NCBI RefSeq assembly: GCF_001667735.1
Contig: NZ_LZJN01000057.1
Span: 22,997-86,996, forward strand
DNA: 64,000 nucleotides
From: Mycobacterium sp. E183
GTDB taxonomy: Bacteria > Actinomycetota > Actinomycetes > Mycobacteriales > Mycobacteriaceae
Direction of reading: 5' to 3'
This document shows, in pieces, positions 52,357-60,803 of this stretch (position 1 is the first letter of the stretch; each line of letters starts with the position of its first letter). The notes under the pieces were generated by a model. That model was not told the origin of the DNA. It ran no database searches and was given only the letters and a program-made list of their open reading frames with translations. Made by a program: the position numbers and the translations under genes.

Positions 52357-52400
52357 CCTGGCCGAGAGGTGGCGGGGAGGATGGCGAGAGGAGAGCTCGG

Positions 52401-52937
52401 ATGCGGTTGCCGCCGCTGCCGGCCGATCAGTGGGACGAAACCACCCACAAGGCGCTCTCGGCGATGCGTGACCCGGCTGCCAACAACGCGCTCAGCACCC
52501 TCGCCCGCCACCCGGCGCTGGCCAAGGCGTTTCTGCGGTTCAACGTTCATCTCTTGACCTCGTCCACGCTGCCGGCGCGCGTCCGCGAGCTGGCCATCCT
52601 GCGCGTGGCGCATCGTCGCGAATGCGCCTACGAGTGGTCTCACCACGCCCGCATGGCCAGGGACGAGGGAATCACCGACGATCAGATCGCCGCCGTAGTT
52701 GGTGATGCCGGCGAGAGCGCCGGCGACTTGGACGAGTTCGATCGCGCGGTGATCACCGCCGTCGACGAACTTGACGACAAATCGCGACTGTCCGACGAGA
52801 CCTGGGCCGCGCTCGGCGAGCGCCTCGACGACCGGCAGCGGATGGATTTCGTCTTCACGGTCGGCTGCTACGCCACGCTGGCCATGGCCTTCAACACTTT
52901 TGGCGTACAGCTCGAAAACGCCGATCGGAACCACTGA
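52401..52937 (+). CDS. Carboxymuconolactone decarboxylase family protein
   Basis: A 178-residue AhpD/CMD-fold protein. ARVRELAILRVAHRRECAYEW and SHHARMARDEGITDDQIAAV are the family core; the AhpD CxxC is absent (CAYEW), so peroxidase activity is not expected. First gene of an operon with an oxygenase, an amidohydrolase and two FadE genes; a decarboxylase or hydrolase-like role on an acid intermediate is possible. Confidence 0.88.
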   Translation: MRLPPLPADQWDETTHKALSAMRDPAANNALSTLARHPALAKAFLRFNVHLLTSSTLPARVRELAILRVAHRRECAYEWSHHARMARDEGITDDQIAAVVGDAGESAGDLDEFDRAVITAVDELDDKSRLSDETWAALGERLDDRQRMDFVFTVGCYATLAMAFNTFGVQLENADRNH

Positions 52938-52950
52938 GAGAGGTAGAAAG

Positions 52951-54237
52951 GTGCCCCACTTCCCCAAGCCGGCCGCAGGCAGCTGGACAGAGAACTACCC
53001 CGAACTCGGCACGGCGCCTGTCGATTACACCGACTCGATCGATCCGGCGTTCTTCGACGCCGAACGCGACGCCGTCTTCAGGAAGACCTGGCTCAACGTC
53101 GGGCGGATCAATCGCCTCCCGCGCACCGGCAGCTACTTCACCCGGGAACTGCCGTCGGCGGGCAAGGGCACGTCGGTCATCATCGTCAAGACGAAGGACG
53201 GATCGGTCAAGGCGTATCACAACGTCTGCCGCCACCGCGGAAACAAGTTGGTGTGGAACGACTTCCCGAACGAGGAGACCTCCGGTACCTGCCGGCAGTT
53301 CACCTGCAAGTACCACGCCTGGCGCTACAGCCTCGACGGTGACCTGACCTTCGTCCAGCAGGAAGACGAGTTCTTCAACCTCGACAAGGGCAACTTCGGC
53401 CTGGCGCCGGTCCGATGCGAGGTGTGGGAAGGTTTCATATTCATCAACTTCGACCAGAACGCGGCGCCGCTCGTCGACTACCTCGGGCCACTGGCCAAGA
53501 GCATCGAGGGCTACCCCTTCGGCGAGATGACCGAGACGTACTCCTACCGCGCCGAGGTCGGCAGCAACTGGAAGCTGTTCATCGACGCGTTCGTCGAGTT
53601 CTACCACGCGCCGATCCTGCACCAGGGCCAGTACACCAAGGAAGAAGCCGCCAAGATCCAGAAGTACGGTTATGAGGCGCTGCACTACGAGTTGGCCGGC
53701 CCGCACAATCTGCAGTCGACGTGGGGCGGCCAGGCGCCGCCCCCGGACATGTCCATGGTGAAGCCGATGGACCAGGTGTTGCGCAGCGGCCTGTTCGGCC
53801 CATGGGACAAGCCGGAGATCATCGAAAACCTCGACCTGCCACCGGGCGTCAACGTGAAGAGGGTGCCGCAGTGGGGCATCGATTCGTGGCTGTTCTACCC
53901 GAACTTCATGCTGCTGATCTGGGAGCCGGGCTGGTATTTGACCTACCACTACTGGCCGACCGCCGTGGACAAGCACATCTTCGAGTGCACGCTGTATTTC
54001 GTCCCGCCGCGCAATGCGCGGGAGCGGCTTGCCCAGGAGTTGGCCGCCGTGACCTTCAAGGAGTACGCGCTGCAGGACGCCAACACGCTGGAAGCGACCC
54101 AGACCATGATCGGCACGCGGGCCGTCACGGAATTCCTGCTGTGCGACCAGGAAGTCTTGATCCGTCATCTGCACAAGACGACCGGTGACTACGTCAAGGA
54201 GTATCAGAACAATGGCCACGTCGCTGCTGCCCGCTGA
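52951..54237 (+). CDS. Rieske-type ring-hydroxylating oxygenase, large subunit
   Basis: A 428-residue oxygenase alpha subunit. The Rieske centre is CRH at 93-95 and CKYH at 119-122. The mononuclear iron site is in the segment NWKLFIDAFVEFYHAPILH (His219, His224, acidic partner expected downstream). Aromatic or steroid hydroxylation is typical. GTG 52951. It has no adjacent beta subunit, ferredoxin or reductase, but overlaps a 110-residue gene of unknown function. The Rieske ferredoxin at 34672 is a candidate partner. Confidence 0.94.
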   Translation: MPHFPKPAAGSWTENYPELGTAPVDYTDSIDPAFFDAERDAVFRKTWLNVGRINRLPRTGSYFTRELPSAGKGTSVIIVKTKDGSVKAYHNVCRHRGNKLVWNDFPNEETSGTCRQFTCKYHAWRYSLDGDLTFVQQEDEFFNLDKGNFGLAPVRCEVWEGFIFINFDQNAAPLVDYLGPLAKSIEGYPFGEMTETYSYRAEVGSNWKLFIDAFVEFYHAPILHQGQYTKEEAAKIQKYGYEALHYELAGPHNLQSTWGGQAPPPDMSMVKPMDQVLRSGLFGPWDKPEIIENLDLPPGVNVKRVPQWGIDSWLFYPNFMLLIWEPGWYLTYHYWPTAVDKHIFECTLYFVPPRNARERLAQELAAVTFKEYALQDANTLEATQTMIGTRAVTEFLLCDQEVLIRHLHKTTGDYVKEYQNNGHVAAAR

Positions 54238-54544
54238 ATTCGCCGACCTCGAGCCCTTTTTGGGCTGGGACCTGGCCACCGAACCCGAGCGCTACGCCAA
54301 GCGGCTGTCCTCGACGATGGCCGAGATGCAGGCCTTCTACGACGTGGCCTTCCCCCGCCTCGACGACGTGATCGCCTACTGTGACAGATACCCACTCGAC
54401 GATCTCCCCGAGGACGCAAAGGCTCTCATGCACATGATGCAGTCGCTCGTCATGGTGTCGTTTCCGATCGAGGCCTGGAAACAGCCGAGGGTGCCCGACA
54501 GCGGCGCGGCCTGGGTGGAGTGCATCCGGGAGCCGGTGATCTGA
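54212..54544 (+). CDS. Small protein overlapping the oxygenase gene
   Basis: A 110-residue soluble protein (DLEPFLGWDLATEPERYAKR, DDVIAYCDRYPLDDLPEDAK) mostly helical, starting 26 nt before the oxygenase stop. I do not recognise the family. Tight overlap suggests it accompanies the oxygenase, perhaps as an assembly or small subunit. The Met at 54212 (ATG) is preferred over the more upstream frame. Confidence 0.7.
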   Translation: MATSLLPAEFADLEPFLGWDLATEPERYAKRLSSTMAEMQAFYDVAFPRLDDVIAYCDRYPLDDLPEDAKALMHMMQSLVMVSFPIEAWKQPRVPDSGAAWVECIREPVI

Positions 54545-54547
54545 CCG

Positions 54548-55780
54548 GTGTTGACGCTCAAGGCCGCCGGGCTGCTCGATGTCGACGCCGGCGAGATCGT
54601 CTCCCCCGGCGTCGTCCAGGTGGAGGGCGACCGGATCGTGCGGGTCGGCGGCGAGCCGGAGGGCGAGCTCGTCGACCTCGGCGAGGCGATCCTGCTTCCG
54701 GGGCTGATGGACATGGAGGTCAACCTGTTGATGGGCGGCCGCGGCGAAAAGCCCGGCCTGTCCCAGGTTCAGGACGACCCGCCGACGCGGGTGTTGCGCG
54801 CGGTCGGCAACGCGCGGCGCACGCTGCGCGCCGGATTCACCACCGTGCGCAACCTCGGCCTGTTCGTCAAGACCGGCGGCTACCTGTTGGACGTCGCGCT
54901 GGGCAAGGCCATCGACGCGGGCTGGATCGACGGTCCGCGCGTCGTGCCGGCCGGGCACGCCATCACCCCCACCGGCGGCCACCTGGACCCCACGATGTTC
55001 GCGGCGTTCGCGCCCCACGCGCTGGAGCTGACCGTCGAAGAGGGCATCGCCAACGGCATCGACGAAATTCGCAAGGCCGTGCGCTACCAGATCAAACACG
55101 GCGCCGAGCTGATCAAGGTCTGTTGCTCGGGCGGGGTGATGTCGCTGACCGGTCCGCCTGGCGCACAACACTATTCCGACGAGGAACTGCGCGCGATCGT
55201 TGACGAGGCGCACCGGCGCGGGCTGCGCGTCGCCGCGCACACGCACGGGGCCGAGGCGGTCAAGCATGCCGTCGACGCCGGCATCGACTGCATCGAGCAC
55301 GGCTTCTTGATCGACGACGAGGCGATCGCGTCCCTGGTCGAGCACGGCACCTTCCTGGTCAGCACGCGGCGCCTCGCCGACGGGGACGCCATGGACGTTT
55401 CGCACGCCCCGCCCGAGCTGCAGGCCAAGGCGGCCGAGATGTTCCCGAAGGCGCGCACCTCGATCGTGGCGGCGTACGAGGCGGGCGTGAAGATCGCGGT
55501 GGGCACCGACGCGCCCGCGATCCCGCACGGCCGCAACGCCGACGAACTTGTCACCCTTGTCAACTGGGGGCTGCCGCCGCTGGCGGTGCTGCGGGCGGCC
55601 ACGGTGACCGCGGCCGAGCTGATCAACTCGACCGATCGCGGCCGGCTCGCGGCGGGTCAGCTCGCCGACATCATCGCGGTGCCGGGAAACCCCTTGGAAG
55701 ACATCACCGTCACCCAGCACGTGAGCTTTGTCATGAAAGGCGGCAAGGTCTATGTCGACAAATCAGCAAACTCGAATTGA
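54548..55780 (+). CDS. Imidazolonepropionase-like amidohydrolase with altered metal motif
   Basis: A 410-residue amidohydrolase 1 (imidazolonepropionase-like) protein. The usual PGLIDxHxHL motif here reads PGLMDMEVNL (51-60), so both histidines of HxH are lost (Glu and Asn instead). Later elements are intact: Lys in AELIKVCCSGG, AAHTHGAEAV, CIEHGFL, and AVGTDAPAI. It may bind metal differently or act without it. GTG start 3 nt after the preceding stop; the next gene overlaps by 29 nt. Confidence 0.88.
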   Translation: MLTLKAAGLLDVDAGEIVSPGVVQVEGDRIVRVGGEPEGELVDLGEAILLPGLMDMEVNLLMGGRGEKPGLSQVQDDPPTRVLRAVGNARRTLRAGFTTVRNLGLFVKTGGYLLDVALGKAIDAGWIDGPRVVPAGHAITPTGGHLDPTMFAAFAPHALELTVEEGIANGIDEIRKAVRYQIKHGAELIKVCCSGGVMSLTGPPGAQHYSDEELRAIVDEAHRRGLRVAAHTHGAEAVKHAVDAGIDCIEHGFLIDDEAIASLVEHGTFLVSTRRLADGDAMDVSHAPPELQAKAAEMFPKARTSIVAAYEAGVKIAVGTDAPAIPHGRNADELVTLVNWGLPPLAVLRAATVTAAELINSTDRGRLAAGQLADIIAVPGNPLEDITVTQHVSFVMKGGKVYVDKSANSN

Positions 55781-56186
55781 CGACCTGGTCGAGATCCAGC
55801 AGCTGCTCGCCCGCTACGCGGTCACCATCACTCAAGAGGACATCGACGGGCTGATCGGCGTCTTCACCCCAGACGGCACCTACAGCGCCTTCGGCTCAAC
55901 CTACAAGCTGGACAGGTTCCCCGAATTGGTCGCCGCCGCCCCGAAGGGATTGTTCCTCACCGGAACCGCCTTGATCGAGAACTTCGATGGTGACTCCGCG
56001 AGCGGCACCCAGCCGCTGTGCTTCATCGACCACGCCACCCACGACATGCGGATCGGCTACTACCGCGACACCTACTCCCGCACCCCGGACGGGTGGCGGC
56101 TGAAAACCCGTGCCATGACGTTCATTCGCCGCAGCGGCGTGCACGACTCCGGGCGCCCGCACGCCGTCGGCCGCCCCGCGCCGTGA
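55752..56186 (+). CDS. SnoaL/NTF2-like protein
   Basis: A 144-residue cone-fold protein with the typical opening IDDLVEIQQLLARYAVTITQ, GLIGVFTPDGTYS, and closing YYRDTYSRTPDGWRLKTRAM. Members include steroid isomerases, polyketide cyclases and small dioxygenase subunits; it could be the missing beta-like subunit of the nearby Rieske oxygenase or an isomerase. Its start lies within the amidohydrolase and its stop overlaps the fadE GTG. Confidence 0.88.
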   Translation: MSTNQQTRIDDLVEIQQLLARYAVTITQEDIDGLIGVFTPDGTYSAFGSTYKLDRFPELVAAAPKGLFLTGTALIENFDGDSASGTQPLCFIDHATHDMRIGYYRDTYSRTPDGWRLKTRAMTFIRRSGVHDSGRPHAVGRPAP

Positions 56187-57280
56187 ATGTCGAGGAGTTC
56201 CGGGCGGGCCTGCGATCGTGGCTTGACGACAACGACCTGACCCCGGGACCCGACCACTCGCTACAGGGCCACATGCGGCAGTTCGCCCGGGTCAGCCGCG
56301 CGCTCTACGACGCCGATTGGATGCGCTACGGCTGGCCCGCCGAGGTCGGTGGATTGGGTGGCCCCGCGGTGCTGCGTGCGATCGTGGGCGAGGAGGTGGT
56401 TGGTCGCCGCCTCGCCGAACCCGGCCCCTATTCGATGCTCGAGGTGCTCGCACCCACGATGATCGACTACGCCCCGCCGGAGCTCGCCGCCGAAATGGTG
56501 CCGCGGCTGCTGAGCGGCGAAGAGCAATGGTGTCAAGGCTTTTCCGAACCGGGGTCGGGCAGCGACCTGGCCTCGCTGACCACCCGTGCGACGCAGCAAG
56601 GCGACAACTGGATCGTCAACGGGCAGAAGGTGTGGACCAGCTTCGCGCAGTTCTCGTCGCGCTGCGTCCTGCTCACCCGCACCGGACCGGGCCACGACGG
56701 GATCACCGCCTTCTTCGTCGACCTCGACACGCCCGGCATCACCATCCGGCCGCTCCGGACGATGCACGGCGTGGACGAATTCTGCGAGGTCTACTACGAC
56801 GACGTGGTGATCCCTGGCAGCCGGATGCTCGGCCGACCGGGCGACGGCTGGCGACTCGCCATGGACCTCCTCCCGTATGAGCGGTCCACCTGCTTCTGGC
56901 AGCGAATCGCCTACCTGTACTCCCGCTTCGACGAACTCATCGTGCAGGCGTCGGCCGCCAGCGATCCCAGCGAATCCGCCTTGGGCGCGGCGTATCTGGC
57001 GCTGCACACACTGCGCTGCCGGTCCCGCGACACCCAGTACCGGCTGCGCGACGGGGCACGCCTGGGACCGGACACGTCCATCGACAAGGTGCTGCTGGCC
57101 GGCGCGGAGCAACGGCTCTACGACACGGTCCGCGACCTGCTGCCCGGAGTGCTCGAACTCGACGACACACCGTGGCGCGCGGAATACCTGTACTCACGCG
57201 CGGCCACCATCTACGGCGGGACCGCCGAGATTCAGCGCAATATCATCGCCCGCCGGCTGCTCGACCTCGGGAAGGAGTGA
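56183..57280 (+). CDS. Acyl-CoA dehydrogenase (FadE), larger subunit of a pair
   Basis: A 365-residue FadE. CQGFSEPGSGSDLASLTTRA, WIVNGQKVWTSFAQFSS, and the terminal GGTAEIQRNIIARRLLDLGK are conserved. GTG 56183 overlaps the previous stop. The next gene, a 272-residue FadE-like protein, starts 3 nt after its stop with its ribosome-binding site inside the end of this gene, so a heterotetramer is likely. Confidence 0.93.
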   Translation: MNVEEFRAGLRSWLDDNDLTPGPDHSLQGHMRQFARVSRALYDADWMRYGWPAEVGGLGGPAVLRAIVGEEVVGRRLAEPGPYSMLEVLAPTMIDYAPPELAAEMVPRLLSGEEQWCQGFSEPGSGSDLASLTTRATQQGDNWIVNGQKVWTSFAQFSSRCVLLTRTGPGHDGITAFFVDLDTPGITIRPLRTMHGVDEFCEVYYDDVVIPGSRMLGRPGDGWRLAMDLLPYERSTCFWQRIAYLYSRFDELIVQASAASDPSESALGAAYLALHTLRCRSRDTQYRLRDGARLGPDTSIDKVLLAGAEQRLYDTVRDLLPGVLELDDTPWRAEYLYSRAATIYGGTAEIQRNIIARRLLDLGKE

Positions 57281-57283
57281 ACC

Positions 57284-58102
57284 GTGGACGGCATGACGGA
57301 TCCCGAGTCGCTGCGCCTGCTGGAAGGTTCGCTACGGACGACGATGGCGGCCGCGTCGGGGGTCAAGCTCGATGCGGCGCTGACCGACCTGGGCTGGCGG
57401 GACATGCTGGACGAAATGCCCGATGTCGCCGTCCCTTTGGTATTCCGGCTGCTTGGCGAGACCGGCGCCCACGCCCCGGTCCTCAACGACGTGGTGTTAC
57501 GCGAGTCCGGCGCCGCGCCCGGCGACACCATGCCGCTACCGTTCGCCGGCGGCTCCTGGGTGATTTGGGAGCGCGGCGAGGTCGCCGGTTCGGCGATCGA
57601 CGAGTTGTTGCCGATACACCGCGTCGCACATGGGGACTCGTTGACCCGGCCGGCCCTGGACGCGGGCAGGCGGGCATTGGGCTGGTGGTTGGTCGGCGCC
57701 GGCCGGGCCATGCTGGCGCTGGCGCGCCGGCACGCTTTGGACCGCGTCCAGTTCGGCCGTCACATCAGCTCTTTCCAGGCGATCCGGCACCGGCTGGCCG
57801 AGACGCTGGTCGCGATCCAGGGTGCCGAAGCGACGCTGCATGTCGCCACGCATTCCGACGATCACGACGGCCTTGCCTCGCTGCTGGCGAAGGCCGCCGC
57901 CGGCCAGGCGGCGCTGACCGCCGCCCGGCACTGCCAGCAGGTGCTCGGCGGGGTCGGCTTCACCGCCGAGCACGCGCTGCACCACCACGTCAAACGGTCG
58001 CTGACGCTGGACGGTCTGCTGGGCAACACGCGGGAGCTGACCCGGGATGCCGGAAAGGCTCTGGTGGACAGGGGTTTTGCGCCACGGCTTGCCGAGCTTT
58101 AG
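57284..58102 (+). CDS. Short acyl-CoA dehydrogenase-like partner (272 residues)
   Basis: A FadE-like protein about 100 residues shorter than usual. The N-terminal two-thirds is reduced (no EPxxGSD motif), while the C-terminal helical domain is recognisable: RVQFGRHISSFQAIRHRLAE, GGVGFTAEHALHHHVKRSLT. It resembles the small chain of two-gene acyl-CoA dehydrogenases. Whether FAD binds at a shared site with the 56183 partner cannot be told here. Confidence 0.88.
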   Translation: MDGMTDPESLRLLEGSLRTTMAAASGVKLDAALTDLGWRDMLDEMPDVAVPLVFRLLGETGAHAPVLNDVVLRESGAAPGDTMPLPFAGGSWVIWERGEVAGSAIDELLPIHRVAHGDSLTRPALDAGRRALGWWLVGAGRAMLALARRHALDRVQFGRHISSFQAIRHRLAETLVAIQGAEATLHVATHSDDHDGLASLLAKAAAGQAALTAARHCQQVLGGVGFTAEHALHHHVKRSLTLDGLLGNTRELTRDAGKALVDRGFAPRLAEL

Positions 58103-58245
58103 CCGGCCCCGGAATCCTGATCGCCAGTAGTAGCCTCCCGTTGTCGCTGTGCGGCGAGCAGAATGGCGGGTCCTGAATCTGTGTGACGGATGTGATCTAA
58201 CGGGTGCGCGTACACTTCGTCTGGCCACCGAGACGATGGGACGCG

Positions 58246-58509
58246 ATGAGTCAGCCCGAGCCTCCTCGAAACGAGCTGGGCGTCGCCTCGCTGCTCGTCG
58301 GCGTGGTCGCGCTCCTCACATGCTGGATGCTGCTCGGGGTGCCTTTCGGGATCGCGGCGGTGATCACGGGGGACGCGGCGCGCAGACGGGTCCAGCGGGG
58401 CGAAGCGAGCAATCCCCGAACCGCACTGGCGGGCATGGTGTTAGGCGCCGTGTCGATCGCCGCCGGGCTGGTCGCGATCGGGTACTACGCCTGGCGGGAC
58501 GCCCGCTAA
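58246..58509 (+). CDS. DUF4190-like small membrane protein
   Basis: An 87-residue protein with two membrane helices (GVASLLVGVVALLTCWMLLG and LAGMVLGAVSIAAGLVAIGY) separated by a basic loop (DAARRRVQRGEAS). Resembles DUF4190 proteins. Its end overlaps the convergent fadE by 4 nt. Function unknown; ATG 58246 is the best start. Confidence 0.8.
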   Translation: MSQPEPPRNELGVASLLVGVVALLTCWMLLGVPFGIAAVITGDAARRRVQRGEASNPRTALAGMVLGAVSIAAGLVAIGYYAWRDAR

Positions 58510-59681
58510 TTCCGGGGGAGGCCGAGCACGCGCTCGGCGATGATGTTCCGCTGAATCTCCGACGTGCCGCCGGCGATCGTCGCGGCGAAGGTGCGCGCGT
58601 ATCGGTCGAACCAGCTGCGGTAATGGCTGTCGAGGTTGAGGGCGGCGAACGGAGCGGTCACCGCGCGGTGCACCAGCCCGTCCGTCTGCGCGGCATTCAA
58701 CGCGTCCTCCGATGCCCGTTGCAGGGCTTCGGAGCCCAGCAACTTGAGGACCGATTGGGCCGGCACGTCCTCTTCCCCGCGCGCGGCGCGCGACAACGCC
58801 ACGGACCCCAGTAGGCGCAACGCGTAGGCGTCCATCACCAGGGTGGCGTAGCGATCCCGCTCAAGTGAGCTCGCGGGAGCGAAATCGATGCTCAATTCGT
58901 GCAGCAGGTCGACGTACCCCATCCACAGCATCACGCGTTCGTGCCCCAGGGAACCGGTCGCCACCCGCCATCCGCCGTTGAGTTCGCCCACCAGATTCTC
59001 GGCCGGCACCCGCGCGTCGGTGAAAAACACCTCATTGAAGTCGACTTCGTCGCTGTCACACATCGACGCGAACGGGCGGCGCACCACCCCCGGCGTATCG
59101 GTCGGAATCAGCAGCACGCTAATACCCTTGTGCTTCGGCGCCTTTGGGTCGGTTCGCACGAAGGTCAGCAACACGTCGGCGTCGTGGGCGCCAGAAGTCC
59201 ACACCTTCTGCCCGTTGACGACGAAGTGGTCGCCGTCAAGCACCGCGCGCGTTTTCAGCGACGCGAGGTCCGAGCCCGCCCCCGGTTCGCTCATTCCCAG
59301 CGACGCGGTGATCTCGGCCCGCAATATCGGCGCCGCCCACCTGTGCTGCTGTTCGGGCGTGCCGAAGGTCAACAGCGAGGCCGCGATGATGCCCACGCCC
59401 TGCGGGTTGAAGCTTTGATAGATGCGTCGCCGCCCGAGTTCCTCCAAGTACACGTATTGCTGCAGCAGCGTGGCGTTGCGTCCGCCGAACTCGGGCGGAT
59501 TTCCGGGGAGCAGCCACCCGCTGTCGAACAGCAGCCGCTGCCAGCGGCGGGCCCAGTCCGGCACGTGCGAGCTGGAGCGTGGCCGTTCGAACGCCTCGGC
59601 GTCGGAGGGCAGATGCGCGTCCAGGAAGGCGATGAATTCGGAGCGGAACGCCTCCACGTCCGAGTCAAAGGTGAGCTGCAC
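58506..59681 (-). CDS. Acyl-CoA dehydrogenase (FadE)
   Basis: A 391-residue FadE with ASLGMSEPGAGSDLASLKTR, HFVVNGQKVWTSGAHDADV and GTSEIQRNIIAERVLGLPRN. It matches the 27759 protein almost residue by residue, including length and GTG start context, but has no small FadE partner. The operator at 59787 lies 105 nt upstream, shared with the divergent TetR gene. Confidence 0.94.
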   Translation of the reverse strand: MQLTFDSDVEAFRSEFIAFLDAHLPSDAEAFERPRSSSHVPDWARRWQRLLFDSGWLLPGNPPEFGGRNATLLQQYVYLEELGRRRIYQSFNPQGVGIIAASLLTFGTPEQQHRWAAPILRAEITASLGMSEPGAGSDLASLKTRAVLDGDHFVVNGQKVWTSGAHDADVLLTFVRTDPKAPKHKGISVLLIPTDTPGVVRRPFASMCDSDEVDFNEVFFTDARVPAENLVGELNGGWRVATGSLGHERVMLWMGYVDLLHELSIDFAPASSLERDRYATLVMDAYALRLLGSVALSRAARGEEDVPAQSVLKLLGSEALQRASEDALNAAQTDGLVHRAVTAPFAALNLDSHYRSWFDRYARTFAATIAGGTSEIQRNIIAERVLGLPRN

Positions 59682-59786
59682 GCGACTCCCCGCAACGGTC
59701 GTGAGCACTCCCCCGCGTCGGTAGATCACGATTTCCGCCGACGGCGCGGTTCGCTCTTATGATTACGCTTCCATACACACGTCTAA

Positions 59787-59801
59787 GAGAATAGTATTCT
59801 C
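59787..59801. promoter_or_regulatory. Palindromic operator candidate, copy 5 (FadE/TetR divergent)
   Basis: GAGAATAGTATTCTC, perfect 7+1+7, between the FadE gene (start 59681, minus) and the TetR gene (start 59858, plus). A TetR gene beside its own operator is the classic autoregulatory layout, so this copy points to the 59858 protein as binding partner. Confidence 0.8.
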
Positions 59802-59857
59802 GTGACGAGAAAGTTACAATCTCCGACACATGATCCGTGAGGGGGTCGAGCGCAGCG

Positions 59858-60574
59858 ATGTCACGGCGTTCTCCGGTAGAGTCCAATCATGTTCTCCCCT
59901 CGCGGCAATCAGCTGAGCCGGCCGTGACCAGTCCGAGCGAAGAGCCGGCCTGGAAGCAGCGCGCCGTCGAGAGGTCGATCAAGACGGCCAAACTGCGTGC
60001 CGCGCAACGCGTTCAGCGCTTCCTGGACGCGGCGCAGGCGATCATCATCGAAAAGGGCTCCACGGACTTTACCGTGCAGGAGGTCGTCGACCGGTCCCGC
60101 CAGTCGTTGCGCAGCTTCTACCTGCAGTTCGATGGCAAGCATGAACTGCTGCTGGCGCTGTTCGAAGACGCCTTGAGTCGGTCCGCCGACCAGATTCGCG
60201 CCGCCACCGAGAGCCAGGCCGATCCCCTGGAACGACTCAAGGTCGCCGTCCAACTCCTCTACGAGGCCTCTCGCCCGGATCCGACGGCCAAGCGGCCGCT
60301 GTTCACCGATTTTGCTCCGCGGTTGCTGGTCACACATCCGGCCGAGGTGAAGGTGGCCCATGCCCCCCTGCTGGCTTTGCTGACCGAGCTGATGGAAGCG
60401 GCCTACGACGCCGGAGAGCTGCGGGCGGGCGTGAACGCGAAGCGCATGGCCGCTATGACCATGCAAACGGTCATGTTCATCGCGCAATCCAGCGGGGGCT
60501 CCGACGACGCGACCATCCACCCCATCACCAGCGAAGAGGTATGGGATTTCTGCTCGCGCGGCTTCGTCGGCTAG
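59858..60574 (+). CDS. TetR-family regulator, candidate for the GAGAAT palindrome
   Basis: A 238-residue TetR regulator with a basic N-terminal extension (about 50 residues). Helix-turn-helix lies at about residues 72-100 (TDFTVQEVVDRSRQSLRSFY), followed by QFDGKHELLLALFEDALSRS. Perfect palindrome copies flank it at 59787 and 60629. It is the only TetR gene of the window beside this motif, and so the best candidate for controlling all its copies. The N-terminal start could be GTG 59837 or ATG 59858. Confidence 0.88.
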   Translation: MSRRSPVESNHVLPSRQSAEPAVTSPSEEPAWKQRAVERSIKTAKLRAAQRVQRFLDAAQAIIIEKGSTDFTVQEVVDRSRQSLRSFYLQFDGKHELLLALFEDALSRSADQIRAATESQADPLERLKVAVQLLYEASRPDPTAKRPLFTDFAPRLLVTHPAEVKVAHAPLLALLTELMEAAYDAGELRAGVNAKRMAAMTMQTVMFIAQSSGGSDDATIHPITSEEVWDFCSRGFVG

Positions 60575-60628
60575 CAGCGGCCCCGCCTTCCCGCGAGAAC
60601 TGATCAAATACCGCACCTCATTTGCTTC

Positions 60629-60643
60629 GAGAATCGGATTCTC
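60629..60643. promoter_or_regulatory. Palindromic operator candidate, copy 6
   Basis: GAGAATCGGATTCTC, perfect 7+1+7, 160 nt before the SDR start at 60804 and 54 nt after the TetR stop. Together with 59787 it brackets the TetR gene. Confidence 0.75.
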
Positions 60644-60803
60644 TAATATTTAGAACCACAAATAGCCAAAACGGATTCGGCGTTGACACCTATGACCGGT
60701 GGTGACAGAGTGCAAAAGGCGGCGAGACCCGCGAGCCCGGGGGACGCGGTCCCGGTTGCTCTGCGCCGAGGCGTGCGATCAATAGTCAGGAGTTGAGATA
60801 GCC

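Noticed and set aside
1922..60643. Assignment of the recurring palindrome to KstR or KstR2
   Set aside because: The half-sites GAGAAT/ATTCTC do not fit the AAC-N2-GTT or CAAG-N2-CTTG type consensus I know for those regulators.
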